A DNA stretch of 64,000 bases, from assembly GCF_040802235.1 (NCBI RefSeq), contig NC_133167.1:100674001-100738000 (forward strand), written 5' to 3'. This DNA is from Manis javanica. Its lineage: Eukaryota > Chordata > Mammalia > Pholidota > Manidae. The notes under the pieces are model-generated. The model made no database searches, was not told the DNA's origin, and was given only the letters and a program-made list of their open reading frames with translations. Of the stretch, positions 23,321 to 43,700 are shown piece after piece. The translations under genes were made by a program, and so were the position numbers. The first letter of the stretch is position 1. Every line of letters starts with the position of its first letter.

Positions 23321-26300
23321 ATTGTCTATCAGTGTTAACTGGCTGGCAATTCCATAGTGAGGGCATGCTGTCAATGTGGCTAGGCTCTTGGTTCACTTCA
23401 GAAGTTTCATTCTGTTCCACGGTCACGGACACCACCTCTGACTCATGTCATAGCTCACAGTTGAAGTCAAGCAAGAAATATGGATTTATTACTGAATTTG
23501 CTCTGTGCAAAGTACACATTAGCAGTACTTTATATAGCAAGGGAAACACACTATGATTATTCATGTGTGATCAAGCAGCCTGACTCAGTGCAGCTCCTTT
23601 AATGTCTAAAAACCAGAAAGCAAGGTAGCATCAGGACAAAGGGGAGTCATACTCTGTGAGCTGAACTTAAGACTCCTCAGTTTAGGAGGGGCTATAGAGA
23701 CTACAACATTCACTCAAACCCTTGAACACCTCCTCACCCTCAGTAAATTGCACAGAGCGCTAGCCTGACCTAAGAAAGGGCCCAATGCCCCATTCCTTTG
23801 GCCTCTGTCAGAGGGAGGAAGGCTCTGTATCACCTCTACAGGACGGCCAAACCTTCACATGTGCAGACCTCAGGTTCTTGCTTCAAATCATGCCCATTCC
23901 TTTATTCCTCCAGTTCTCTTTCCAACTTAATTTTCCCACTCAGTCACTGAGTCTTTCTTCTCAGCCTGCAAGCAAGCTCAGGTACTCTACACCATCCTAA
24001 AATAATCTGTTTTCCTAACACCTATTCCTTCTCAAGTGCCTCAGTATTTCTCTGTCTATCCCTTTTCCCTTTAGCACATCCCTTTTTAGAGTTAGACTAA
24101 TTCATGTTCTCAGTACCCCCTCCTTACTACTGTTGATGAGTCCTCTTTAAGGTAGCAATCAATCTCCTAAGAGTCAACACCAGCGGCTGTCCTGAAGTTG
24201 GGGGGTTCACTCTCCTATACAGATGAAATCAGGTTCAAATTAACACTAAAGGAACCTTAAAGAAGGCTGAATGCAGAGGTGTTTACATTCAGATCAAGCC
24301 TTTGAGTGTCAAAGGCCCACTGTCCCCCCAAGACTTCCTAAGTCTCCAGCATGCAGGTCCCCTCTCTGACCAAAACACTGGCCTTAGGACAACTGCCCAA
24401 ATTTGTTGTATCCTAGGAGCAGCCTGATCACTTTTTCTCACTACTCTAGATCTCAGCTACGATTAATGATAGCCTTGCTACCTCAGGTTTAAAAAAAGAC
24501 CTGAAGCTAAAAATCCGCAAGTATTTTAGCCTGGCAATAAATGGCTAAGAATAGATTTGCCAGCTTGTTTTTGTGCAGTGCTCTTGAGTTTGTTCCAAAT
24601 TCTTGAATCTGCAGCTGTTAGTCAACAGGTGGAAGTGATTCTCTAAAAGGAGCTATTTGAAGATTTTGAAATACTGTGGCTCACAGATATTTTTTAACTG
24701 ACAGTACAGATTTTAGTTCTATCCTTTACCAATGAACTTCACAATAAAAAAAATAGACATTTTCAGGACAGTTGTTGGGCTGACTGACTTGTGTGCCCAG
24801 AGAAAGCATATCTCCTGACAGAATACCTACTAGAGCCCACTACCTAACCAAGATGAGACCAAATTAAAAAGACGGTGTCTCACACAATGAGAAAGTACAG
24901 GTGTGCTACCATATCAGGAAATAGGAACTTTTACCTCTAGTATTAATTATATGTATACCTTCTCTAAACTTTCAAATTTAGATGAAATAGTGTCCTGAAC
25001 ACATTAAAATAAACTGATTTGGGAAGCAAGGGCTTCAGAATCAGAAAGCCTAGCACTGATCAGTTAGTCTTTGAAAAGTTCCTATAAACCTTCACATGCA
25101 AACCTGGAAAATAACTTTTTTCATAAAATTCCACAATCAATACCAGTAAGTATAAACAAGAATATTTCTCCAAAAGCATAATTGGAGGTGGGGGCAATAA
25201 TTACACCAAGAAAGGACGAAATTTAACATCCCCCCAGAATGTTTGGATTCTAAACTTTGTTCAACAATTTCAAATGGGATAAGGAAGTATTTCAGGTCCC
25301 AGGAGGAGCAGGGACAGGAACAGGCAGGCCTGGGCAAGTGTAATGAATATTTTTTCCAGATTTTTCAGAACATCAGTGACCCTTCATTTCTCTGCATTGA
25401 AAATCTGAGTCCAGTAAAAGATGCTGCGCATTCAGTAGCAGCCACAGAGCCCCCCAGCGTCTCAGAGGACCAGAACTGTCCTGCTCTTGCGTCAGGAGAA
25501 TGGGGTTCTCCCAGTTGTAGAAGTCCCAAGGGAAGTTCGTTATGCTATCCCTTGTATCTAATTCTAATCTGTGTTCTGGTAGATAAATAATCACTTTATT
25601 TCACTATAGTAATTATTTATTTGTTTTGAAAATGTCATTAGTATAGAAATTAACTTACCATAATGTACTTAGCTTTTCATTTATCAGCCTCCCTTCAAAA
25701 TACTGACATTTACATAGAGTAGTAATTTAACACATTGCTGAAAACTTCTGGAGCTCTCTGGAGAAAGTTAACTTTGTGGATATCAATCATCAATGGAGAA
25801 CCTAAGTTCTAAGGGACACGGTTTATTGAAATTGTCTAACAATGCAACAAGAAATGGTCTTCTGGAGACCATTTCTATAGGAAACAGTTAAGTAAAAAAA
25901 AAAAAAATTGAGACTATCATAGTTTCATTTCCATGAAAGCAAGCCATATAATTATTATATAATTATTTATGTAAGTATGCCTTTAAATTCCTTATTGTGA
26001 CTTAAGATTTGAGTTTTCAATTATTTTATATTCTATAGTTGTTACTGCAAAATAAATATGATCATTTAAAACTGTTAGCTAAAGAGAACCTTTTTCTGAT
26101 CTGCACAAGGATTGACTGTGGCCCTGTCAACCAGTCCTTTGTTGAATGAGCTCCAGCTTCCACGACAAAAACCCATCTTTTACAAGTGGCTTGCCCAGGT
26201 ACTCAGGAAATTAGCATGCTTTTGCAAATGAAGACCAGTGCCTCTGGGCCAGCTTTAATGTGATTTTAATACATTATCATTTTAAGTTTATTATCGGAAA

Positions 26301-26559
26301 TAGGGTCTTCTGTTAACCACAGCAAACAAAAGTCCTTTCACAACATTGTTTGGGGCCTTTCAAATCCCCAAAAGCTAAAACTACTCTGATGGGTGGGTTG
26401 AAATAAGAGGAATGAAACAATGAAACAGTGATTAGAAAAAGGGAAAAAGTTCCTAGGTTTCTACGTCTCCAAACACTCCCCTTTCTCCACACAGTTTTGG
26501 TCCAACTGGTGCTGTTTTCAGACTATGGTCAAGATCAAGTTCTGCACAACACGGGGGCA

Positions 26560-32986
<6,427 letters not shown>

Positions 32987-33344
32987 ATTTCTAAAATCGA
33001 TGTTTCAAAATCCTCTGTCCAACTACTTTTTTTTCCCACAAAGTAATTTAAAATTCACTTTTACATATAATTATCTTATAATCAGTTAGGGTAGACTAGG
33101 TTTTTTTTAATAGAAATCAGAATTAGGTATATATTTTTATACTGTCAAAAACTATGAACAGTCTAAGATTTACCCAACTTGTAAGCTAATATGTTAGCCC
33201 ATAGTTTCATGAGTTTTAGTAGAAGACATGAGGCTCCTGGGTCAGAGATAAAAGACAAATTTGTTATTCACAGTAAAGCAATAGCCAGAGGATCGGCACT
33301 TTTGTATTAGTTCTCCACCCACCAGTCCCTACAGGCAACATGAA

Positions 33345-33850
33345 GAATGCCATCTAAAGATCACTGCTGTCAGTCTGGTCTAAGCCACCACCAAATCTTT
33401 TCTGTTACAGTGGGCCTCCTGCTTGCATCTTCCCCAGCTATGGCTAATACTCCAAATACCAACCAAAGGGATATTGTTGAATGTAAAATCATTAATATGG
33501 CATGCCTGTCCCCAAAACTTTCAATGGTTTCTCATAACACTCAAAACCCAAAGTCCACAACTACTCTGTCACTCATTTTGTGTAGGTCTTTCTCAAATGC
33601 CATGTCCTCAGAGTCTTTCCCTAACCACCCTTTAAAAAATAGTTCAAACACCCCCCAAATCATCTCCATGTCCTTACCCTGCATTATTATCCTCAGAGCA
33701 CTTAACTTTACCTGATGTTATCTGTCTTCCTGAACAAATGGAAGGCAGAGATGTTGTCGTTTTGTTTACTGCTGCATCCCAATGCCTGGAACGCAATAGG
33801 CACTCAGTATTTGTTAGATGAATGCTGAATGAAGGAGTTGCCATCATATT
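33345..33850 (+). mobile_element. L2 LINE 3' fragment
   Basis: Typical L2 block order: 'ctaagccaccaccaaatctttt', 'aaaactttcaatggtttctc', 'cagagtctttccctaaccaccctt', 'tactgctgcatcccaatgcctgg', and an ending 'ggcactcagtatttgttagatgaatg'. Old, inactive. An open frame of 122 codons here is incidental. Confidence 0.85.
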
Positions 33851-34289
33851 AGAGAGTGTCAGGCATAGGTTGGATATTCTCTTAGTAGGAATGTTGTGAA
33901 GAGTTTAGACAAAATGACATTTAAGTATCTTCCTAAATGAAGTTCAGTGATTCCATATTGCTTTATGATTTTTAAAAATACATATAAATTTGGGAGTAAT
34001 ACACGTGTCTCTAGCATCTCCCATAGACTTGTGACCTGTGCCCCAATAAGGTGTAGGGAGGAATAAACTGGGAACAGTTTTCCTAGTCTTTCTTCTTGTC
34101 ATCTAACTTGTGCTGTACTCCTGATTTCCCACAGGTAACTTCTGCCTTACTCTGCTCTCTAGTTTTGATAAAGGCTGCAGAGTGTATAATGTAACCTGAG
34201 GCAATAAGAAGAATCATTATTTCTGTGGAAAATTGGGGAAGTGGCCTGGGAAATGCAGTTAGGAGGGGGTTAAAAGAAGCCAGGGTGCC

Positions 34290-34470
34290 TGCCTTTGCCA
34301 CTGTTGGTTATGCTGCCTTGAACAGGTTACTTAACCTTTCTCTGCCTCCACTTCTTCATTTCTTAAATGAAGATTAAGTGATTAGTAAGTACAAACATAT
34401 TGATATGTAAAGCAAATGAAATGGTACCTGGCATACAGTAAGCGCTATATAGGCATTAGCTACTGATTCA
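34290..34470 (-). repeat. MIR SINE (antisense)
   Basis: Shows the antisense MIR order: 'aggttacttaacctttctctgcctc', then a diverged 'taaatgaagattaagtgatt', then 'ggtacctggcatacagtaagcgctatat'. Confidence 0.85.
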
Positions 34471-34576
34471 TTTTTACCATCTAAGATTTCATAAAATTTC
34501 TGAACATTGTATCTCCTCAGAAGCGCAGATCTAAACAAAGATCAGCAATCATACATTAAATTACTAACAAATACTG

Positions 34577-34582
34577 TTTATT
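34577..34582 (-). terminator. CFAP96: CFAP96 polyadenylation signal
   Basis: TTTATT on the plus strand is AATAAA on the minus strand, 167 bp downstream of the CFAP96 stop. This gives a short 3' UTR ending near 34560. Confidence 0.55.
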
Positions 34583-34748
34583 AAGTAAAAGTACTAAAAC
34601 AAGAAAGAGAATTAGTTTCAGGCTTAAATTTCTTTTAATGCTTGAGTTAGCTATCTGTTCCACAGTATCTTATATTTTTTCAAATAATTAGCACTTGATA
34701 ATGAATTACTGGTAGTCAGGATCTAGAAAGCTACTTGTCTTCCAGATG

Positions 34749-34797
34749 TTAATAGGACTGTACTGAAGCAGCCTTGTAATTCTTCATATTTAGTGTC
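34749..34797 (-). CDS. CFAP96: CFAP96 terminal coding exon (16 codons)
   Basis: On the minus strand, after CCAATTTTAG, the frame reads RTLNMKNYKAASVQSY and stops at TAA. This matches human RALNSKNYKTSSVPSY as I remember it. The exon lies 1.55 kb beyond the penultimate exon and is far too short to be noticed as an open frame. Confidence 0.9.
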
Positions 34798-37700
34798 CTA
34801 AAATTGGAAAATAAATGCATATTTAATTTTATAGGTGTGTGTCATATATCAGTATATTCTTATAAGAACGTTTTACAATGAAAAGCAAATTAAAACCATA
34901 TTTTCTCACCAAATTGAAAAGCTCTACTTTACATAAGTCAGATGTATTTAAAAAACATAATTTGAAAAGAAAATATTGGTCTATGGAACCAATTTTAAAT
35001 AGTAGCATCTAGGATTTATTAGTTTTAAAATTAGGGTAAAAGAAGCTAAAACTTAAGTTAGGGTAATATTTATGATAATGTAAAAAGAGAGTTCAGTAAA
35101 CTCAAAATTACTAAACAGAAGATACTCTGATTTTCCAAAAGAGCAATCCAATCCTCTTTTTTCTCTGCTCCAAGCATACATGCTAGGGCATCATGGAATT
35201 TTCTCAGGTCTGTTATGTGGATAGAAAAGAACACAGAAAACCTAGAACCATTCCATCTAATTGGAGGGTGAGTGTGCTGAGGAAGATTGTGATTTTACTG
35301 TCTGTTCTATTGTATAGCTAACGTTGGGCAGAGTACTGATAGGTGGCTTGCTAAAGGATAAAGGTCAAAGGACTTGGAAAAAACCTCCGCATCTTCCTGT
35401 TTCCAAGTTCAATACTCTACCAACTAGCCCACACAAAACAGTAACCTAGTAGACAACAGTTAAATTGTATAAATAACGAAGGACAGTCTTATTTTTGTGA
35501 TACAATAATGTTAGCATTATCACTGTCCACAAGTGATAAAGGGCCCTATTTTTATAGAAGAAAAGTGTGAATTTGGTGTCCTTTACCTAAGCCATTGTAT
35601 TGTTGTTTGAAATATATAAATTAGTTACACTGGCATTATAAACATCTTCAATGTATAAATATAAAAGTAATCAAATTAATTCTTCCACTTATTTATGATC
35701 TTTCACAAACACAAAAAATGATGGATTGTTCTTTTCCAATTTATATTCTGGGAACTTTTTTAAGTTTTGAGAGTGCTCAAAACCTGGGTAAAGTTGAAGT
35801 TTTAAGATATTTTAATAATATGCTTTTCCTCAAAGTATTATAAAGTGATATTAATACCATTTTTAATTAACCAAAATATTTCTTGCTTTCATGGAAGATC
35901 ACTTCAAAGTTAAGGACAGAAATCTTAAGTGTCATTAAGAGTCCTCACAATTACTGAGAGCATGAAGCTCACACAGAGGTAGTAATTTAACAAGGGTCAA
36001 AAACTCCCTTTGAGAAACAGACAATGTGAACATGTACTGCTGATTGAACTATAAATATCCAAAGAGCCTCAAATAACTCATAGTAAGGTGCTACAGATTT
36101 GCTTGAAAAATTATGGATGGAATAATTTGTTACAGAAAAATTAAGCTTTTTCAATTGGGAATTTCAGAAGACAGGAAAGAACTTCTACAAGGAAGAACAG
36201 GTATATGGAAGGAGCTGAGATTTCCAAATTCACCCAGATTTGTCATTTTTTAAAGAATATATAAATAAAATATATTACTGTAAAGAAATTTAAAAGGTGA
36301 AAACAACATTTCTTGGTTTATGGGCTAAATGTAACATATCACTACCTTTCGACATGCAAAGTCATTATACTTTTAATTGGTCTGCTTTTTGGTCCATTTG
36401 GTGGATGGAAAATCTTAACACTTTTGCTGGAAACCTGCTTTGCCAATTTAACCACGTAAGGGTCAGCAGAATGTGAAGGGTAAGGTTCAAATGTTCCTGC
36501 CTTCATTCCACCAGCCTACAAATAAAAATGAGACAACTTTAAATGTCTTCTAACAAAATTAGATTTTGAAAATGTTTACATGTATTTGTTTAGTGTCTTT
36601 GGAGTTGGTTTTATGTTTAAAGAAAGGTGTCCATACTATTGAATTCAAGTACCAGCAAACAGTCTCCCTACCCCAATTTTATGACATTAAGACACTATAA
36701 TTCCAAAAGTTCTCTATTAAAATGCAAATGTTTATCGGAAGGTAATATTCTCAACTGTTGCCAAGAATTAATATTTCAGTGAAAGTTCATCAGGTCAGGC
36801 TGTCATCTAGGTAGTGGGTGGGCCTATTACGGAAGGAATGAAACCCAGGTCACATATATTTTGATGGACAAAGGAGTTAGGGCTCGGAAGAAGATGGGAG
36901 AAAGGGCAAAGGTAAAGTTTGTCCAACAGAGAGCCTGGCATAACATGAGTTTACTGAGTGTGAGTCAATGATGGAGAAGATACATTAAAAAAGAAAAAAG
37001 GAATGCCACATAGAAATAGAAGGTGAGAGGACAGTATGATCTACTTTACATTTTTCTTAGTCTTTTAAAATAAGTCAATCAAAATATTTTTTTACCTATA
37101 CACACAGCGGACAAATATTTGCTTTGACTTTCTGAACTGATTTACCATGATTTTAATCTTTACGTGTACATACAGTTACCATGAAAACTCTATGGATCAT
37201 AAGAACCCATTTAATTAGGAATCTTCTTTTATAGTACCTAAGCCAAATACACATTTGAAAGACATGCCTGCAATTTTTCAAGTTTTACAAACTGAGGAAA
37301 CATGGATTACTTTGATTATATTTTGGCTACACATCATAAGGAAACTTAAGAAAAATAAATTAATAAATGTGAAAGCAAAATGGATGAATTAAAAATAGAA
37401 AAATATATATGGTAAATAAACTAACCCACCGACTGATGCCTTAAAAGTTAAATTAAGTAGATAAATTTACACTATAATTATGAAAGAGAAAGTAGAGGAG
37501 ACCCATACATACATAGAATATCAAAATGCATAAAAATTTTTTATAAACCTCTATGTTAATAAATCTGGAAACCTGAAAGAAATGATTTTCCAAAAAACAG
37601 AAGTGTCAAAATTGACTCAAAAAGAGATGGAAAACCTATAGAAAATAGATAGGTACTATGTAAGAAATTAAGTCCAAAGTATTTCCTATGAGAATTGTTT

Positions 37701-40700
37701 CAAGAGTTAAAGGAACAGATATTTCTGGGCCTATTTAAACTGTTACAGAACATAGAAAACAAAGGAAATATTCCTGCTTATTTTAAGATGCTAGTATCTA
37801 CTTATACCACAATAGAATACAAAAAAAATTTTTTTAATACAGACCAGTCACACTTAAAACTATTGATGTAAAAATACTTAACAAAACATTAACAAATAAA
37901 ACAGTATTACACTTAGATTAATATAACATGGCCAACTGGAATTCATTCCAAGCAATCTATTATTGTTATCACTTCTGTCAAAGGCAGAAAAAAAAATTGA
38001 TCTAAATAGATTACTCCAAAATATTCAATATAATTCTATATACATTCCTGAGTTATTCCTGGTTTTGGCATCTCTAAAAATGAAACGCTAGAGATCTCCC
38101 CATTAAAATTATGATTAAGACAAGGACAACCACTATTGCTGGCTTAAGCAATTGGACGTAAGCATGACATCAGAGATGTAAATATTGGAAAGGAGGGAGC
38201 AAAATCATTTGCAGATAATATATGTCTGAAAATCCAAAGAGAATCAACAGAATGCCCATCAGAATATAAGAAAATTTTATGAAGTAAACAATTATTTTTA
38301 AAAAATCAAACGCTTTTATAGACAATATGAGGGAAAAATGGTTGAAAAAATAAAAACCTGTCAACCAGAAACTTAAAATAAAGAGGGATCAATATAAGAT
38401 ATATAAACCTGTGTCAAGTAAAAATTTTAATTCTACAAGGGAAATAAAGGTTGTTGTAAGTAATGTATTTCTCAAGCAGAAGATTCGAATTATAAATATG
38501 TTAATACACCCAAAATTCTAAAGATTTAACTTTATAGCATAATACCAAAGGTCTTTTTTCCCCTAGAACTTTACAAAATAACTTCCAAGTTCTAGAGACG
38601 AAATATGAGAGGCCAGCAAGTACAACTTTTTTAAAGAGTAACAAGAAGACACTAGACCACCCAAAAATAAAATGTAAAAGTAATTAGAGTAACTTGGCAC
38701 TGGTAGACATAAACAAACATCAGCCAAATAGAATGCAAATTCAGAAAAAAACTCTCCAAAATGGGAATGTTGACTTGATAAGGGTGGCATTTCAAAGCAG
38801 CGGTGTTAAAATTATTCTATCAGTGAGATTAGAAAGAACTGGTTTTCTTAAAAAAATCAGTGTTATTGAAGTCTAATTCATGTACAATAAACTGCATCCA
38901 TTTAAAGTTTACAATTCTGTGAGTCCTGACAGATGTATACAACTGTGAAGCCATGACTACAATCAAAACACAGAACACGTCCTCCCTACAAAGTTTCTTC
39001 CTGCCCTAGAAACTGGATTTTGAAAGAGATAAAGATGTCACTATACACATCAAAATATAGTTCATATAAAGGTTTAAACTCAAGGAATAAGATTAATAAT
39101 AGAAGAAATCAAAAAGCTCTTTTTCTCACATTGGTGGTAAGGAAGTCATTCTGAGAATAACATGAAACTCAGCACAGAGGATTGATAAATTTGACTACAA
39201 CAAATTATTAAATTTCTGAACAGCACATAATACTATAACCAAAGTTAAATATTCAACAGGGTAGAAAAATTATTTTCAACACAAATGACAAACGAACAAA
39301 AATCCTTAATATATGAAAAGAGCCTATAAATCAATGTGAAAAAAAGACAAACATCCTAGTAGAAAATCCACAGGGAAATTGAACAGGCAATTAACAGAAG
39401 AAAAACAAAGTATAAACTAAGGTATATGAACTATATGAAGCATTTTTATTTTTATTCACACTTGTTATAAACTTCAGCAGAGGGAGATAATTCCTTGTAA
39501 CCACCATTTCAAAAACTAAAAGATGGTCTGGCTTTTTATGGTTTTGAGAAAAACTATACCTAAGATCTAGAGAGGCACTTAGAAAATCCATTGTGAATTA
39601 AAATACATTTGACGTGATTGGTAATGACCTTCATTACGAGAGCTTCATTATCCCCTATACTAGCCAAGCTTTGTGACTTTTCCTAATTTTGTAAAAATGG
39701 GTTTCACGATTCTTGGAGTGAATACAGACAAAATTTTATTATTTAGAAGGGCATTAATTTGCCAGCAACAAGCAACATTTCTTTATAACGCTTAATATTT
39801 TTTCAATCTAAAATTTTTAACTTACCTTTTTACCAGGAGAGGAGGGCTTAAAAGGGAGTGTAAGTAATTCTTTCTTCTCTGCTTTTCTAATTGGTGGTAG
39901 AGATTTCTCAGACAAGTAAGGATTCGCATCAAAATATTCCCTTGGGCAAAGATTTAACTTGAAAGGTGTCCCTTTAAGTAAACGATGGTGTTTTTCATTC
40001 TCTTTCTGTAAATTAAAGAGTTTGGAATTATATAGTATAACTTACTCAAATCAGGAGTAACATAGAATCAAATCTTTTAAATTTTAATATCTGTACATTT
40101 TTAAATATTTACTGCTGGGTTTGCTTTTTTTAAACATTCCTTTGTTATGTTTTGTTTTATGATACAAAAGGTATGCTTATGAGCAAGCATAACTATGATT
40201 GTTCATTTTGGATATAAATTTATTTAAAGTATAAGATCTATTTATCACCTGAACAAATCCATATGAACTATCTGGGTAATATGATACAGAAAAAAGACTG
40301 GTCTCTAGCTCAAAGTAAACCCTTCCTGCTGTTTGGCATTTCTCAGGGACTCGGGGAATCTGTAAAATTGGCCACTATCTTCCATCTCACAACCTCACTG
40401 CCACTTAAAGTTACCACAACAAAACTGTTGAAGACTGCATGCCTCAAAAAAAAAAACAGAAACAAAAATAAAATGCTTGTCATTTAATTTCTGTTGTTTA
40501 ATGTCCAAACCAATTTGATTTTTCATTACTACCAGCTTTCTTTAAGCTATATTGATATTGTTAAATTACACTCACATTGTTCCAAAATTTATAAGGGTTT
40601 CTCTATTCATTCACATGTAGGCATTCTCCACATAAGGGAATATGTTTAATTATAGGTCAAATATTATGTAAAGTTGAGTGTAAGAGGCATATGCCAGTAT

Positions 40701-43700
40701 ATATCAGCTTTTCTTTCTGCTATTAAATAATTAGTTTTCCCCCGTCCTTTCACACTGTCTCCTCAAGGTGTTAACATTGTCTACTCTCCACTTTCTCCCT
40801 TCTCCCCATCACTCCTGCATTCCAGTCACTCACCAACAGTATTCCACTGCCTTCTTAGGCACAAGAAAGATATTCGGGTGTAGGGGGAAACTGTCTAACG
40901 GTTAGGATATGACTCTTCTACTCAAAATGGAATACAATGGATCAGGCCAAGTTAAGAGAAGTCCCACAGCTAGTTTAGAGAGATGTTAAGATAGATGTGG
41001 TAAGGAGGTAACTGTAGCAGGGAGTAGCTGAGAGGATCTACAGCAACATGTGGAAATCTAATACCAAAAAGGTAAAATTATCCTAATTCATGAACATCAG
41101 TCTGCCACTGCCTGAGTAATACAAATAGATCAAACAAACCCTAATTGGATTACAAGTGAATTTTCTAAGTCAACTAAGAGAAAGGTTGAAAAAAAATTAA
41201 AATAGATTATTTTACCTTATAATTCAATTTTGGTGCATCATAGAAATCAGAAGAGTGTGAATATTGTTTACCAATGGTAATATTTGCATAGCTATGGAAG
41301 GAAAATAAGTAATGGTGACTTCAGTGTTAAGAAGTTTTAAAATTTATTTTTTAATGGATGGTATGAAAGTATTAAATGACATGAAAGTTATTAAAAATAC
41401 CTTACCCATATCCAGTTCCTTTCTTTCCTGGATTTGTGTATAAATTTTTTCCAGGTGCCTCATATTTTTCTCTGGGTTTGGACTGTGCACTGAAGAATGA
41501 GACTGGACCACCTATTGTTCCATAGTAGCTTCCTAATCCACATCTTAAATACAGTTTAAGAAAAAAAAAGAGGCTAAAACAGCAAATTTTGTGTTATATA
41601 TCTTTTCCTGCAATTTATTTGAAAAATAATTGAAAAAGGAGCAAAATATATACAATGGAGTTGACCTGCCTAATTTTCGTAAGAAAAAATTTTTTTTTGT
41701 TAAATTTTTAATCTGATTTCCCCCATTTTTTCAAAGTGACAAGTTTTGAGATGAGATCATTTTTTAATTTTCGGTGCTTATTTTAAATGTTCATGAACAA
41801 AACTTGATAATCTCTAGGGAGTTGCCAATTAATTCACTTAATTATAACAATAAATAGACCCTTTTGTGTTTTTAGAAGAATTTCTAGGCACTTTATGGCA
41901 AATGAGCTCATAAATGGCTAATTCCTTCTGACCACTCACTCATCAGAAACTACACTATGAAAACATATACTTAAAACTCTTGTTTCCACTGCTGATGGCA
42001 AAATGAGTCTCATGGAATTTTGGTGCTGGTGTGCTTTTTTTGTGTGTGTTATGCTTATTGCATTACTATAGAAAGAATTACCAAACATTTTCCATAATTT
42101 GGCATTAAGTAAGAGTATGAGGATTTCTTATTTATATCACCAATCTCTCTTTTTGGAAACGGTTTTCTAAATTCCACTAATTTCACATGTTTGTCATATA
42201 TCTGTGAGCTTTAAAAAGGAAGACTAATCTAATTATAAAACTGTTATTATTTCTTGGCTGACAAATGAATGTAAGCATATTATAAACTAATGTATCAAGG
42301 TAGCAAATCCCAATTATTATCACAAGAGGTCAAAGTTCAACAAGGTGGGAGGAGGGGCTGAAAAATAGAAAAGTTATTTAAAGGGTAAAACCCATATATT
42401 TTATGAAGAAGAAATCGAGTACTGTCCCAAAAAAATTCATGTTTGAATTTATGTCTAAGAAGAAAATTAAATCCAAGGATGAGTGATATTAAAATAAGTA
42501 ATTTAAACCTATGCAAAGTGTGAAAAGGCAGACAAAGGTCAAACTACAATAACAGAAAAGAAATTCCCCATCTTAATAAAAACTTAGTTATTTTGACTTA
42601 GAAGATTATGGCTTTACTAATCTCAAGAAAATACCACAAACAGGCACAAAATTAGCCTCATCTCCAATCCTCATCTCATAAATTCTAAACTGAGTCAATG
42701 TTACTGAGTCTGAATTAACATAGTAGTATAAAACTCAGCTATATAACAAACGATATGCTTTAATTTAATGATTTCAAGGTAAGAAAAAATAAACCTTCAC
42801 ACTGACCATGTCACAAGTACAATATTAAGCCCCATGCATATACCTTCACAATAACTAAATAATGATCTGTGATAGTCAAAATTTAACATCGTTAACACTT
42901 TTTTAAAGTTTCAAAAACAGAAAACGTAGTCAAGAGCACAGATATGATGACCCAAGGCAATTTTTTCCCTAACCTGACTATTAACAAGTTTTTTGAACAA
43001 ATTAATTTTCATTCTTTAGTTGGCTTTTGTTATACAAACTGATAGAGAGTAGTGACATAGATAATCAAAAATTTATGTGATGAGATTCTAATTATTAAAA
43101 TTACCTGCCAACCTAAATCGTTCAATGTAACTATCTCCACCTAAGACAAACTTAAGACTCACACTTCAAAAATGAATCACACATAAGTGAGTTCTATGGA
43201 AAAACAAACAATTTAGGCTAGAGGAGAGAAGGTGCAGGAGATGTATTTAAGACTTTTCCCCAAACACTTACGGCTTTTTATCTCCACTACTAGGGAGGAA
43301 GGCTTTGCCTAGATTTTTTTTGGCTTCTTCTATCATACGCCGTCTTCTCACTTGATTCAGATTTACATAGCCTTCGCCTTCAAAAATCCTTACAAAATGG
43401 GGGTCAAAATAACCTGCCTGGAGATTTGACATTTCTTTGGATCCTCCAGGTAGTATCTGTCTATTTTTGCTTGCAGCCTCATTAAAGGGTCCTTTAAAAA
43501 ATAAATAAGGAATATCAAATTTTTTAGCTCAATAGCAATGAAAGAACTGAAAAATAAGAAGTTTCAAATTGTGATTTGGGCCAGGGTTTTGAGCTCTGAA
43601 ATACTGTTTCAAAATGTTCTCTGAAAACTCTGTGTTAAAAGCTATAATGGCAAGAAAATGAAAGAGGTTTGTATTAAAATATTTTAATAATTATATTAAG

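Larger units (their letters stand above)
17251..26559. other. Intergenic region PDLIM3-CCDC110
   Basis: There is no gene I can support. It holds several old repeats (listed separately) and GC-richer patches at about 17620-18260, 20700-20970 and 23780-24000 carrying only short open frames without recognisable similarity. The open frame at 25243-25590 (115 codons) is the longest in the region and has no family signature. Confidence 0.6.
32987..34576. other. Tail-to-tail intergenic region CCDC110/CFAP96
   Basis: Carries the 3' flank of CCDC110 (a further AATAAA at about 34061) and two old repeats, L2 and MIR, described separately. No coding sequence was seen. Confidence 0.6.

Noticed and set aside
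25243-25590. Open frame of 115 codons in the intergenic region
   Set aside because: No recognisable domain, no splice or promoter context, an overlapping antisense open frame of similar quality, and a length not unusual for non-coding DNA.
33347-33715. 122-codon open frame downstream of CCDC110
   Set aside because: Lies inside an L2 LINE fragment and has no LINE protein signature in that frame.
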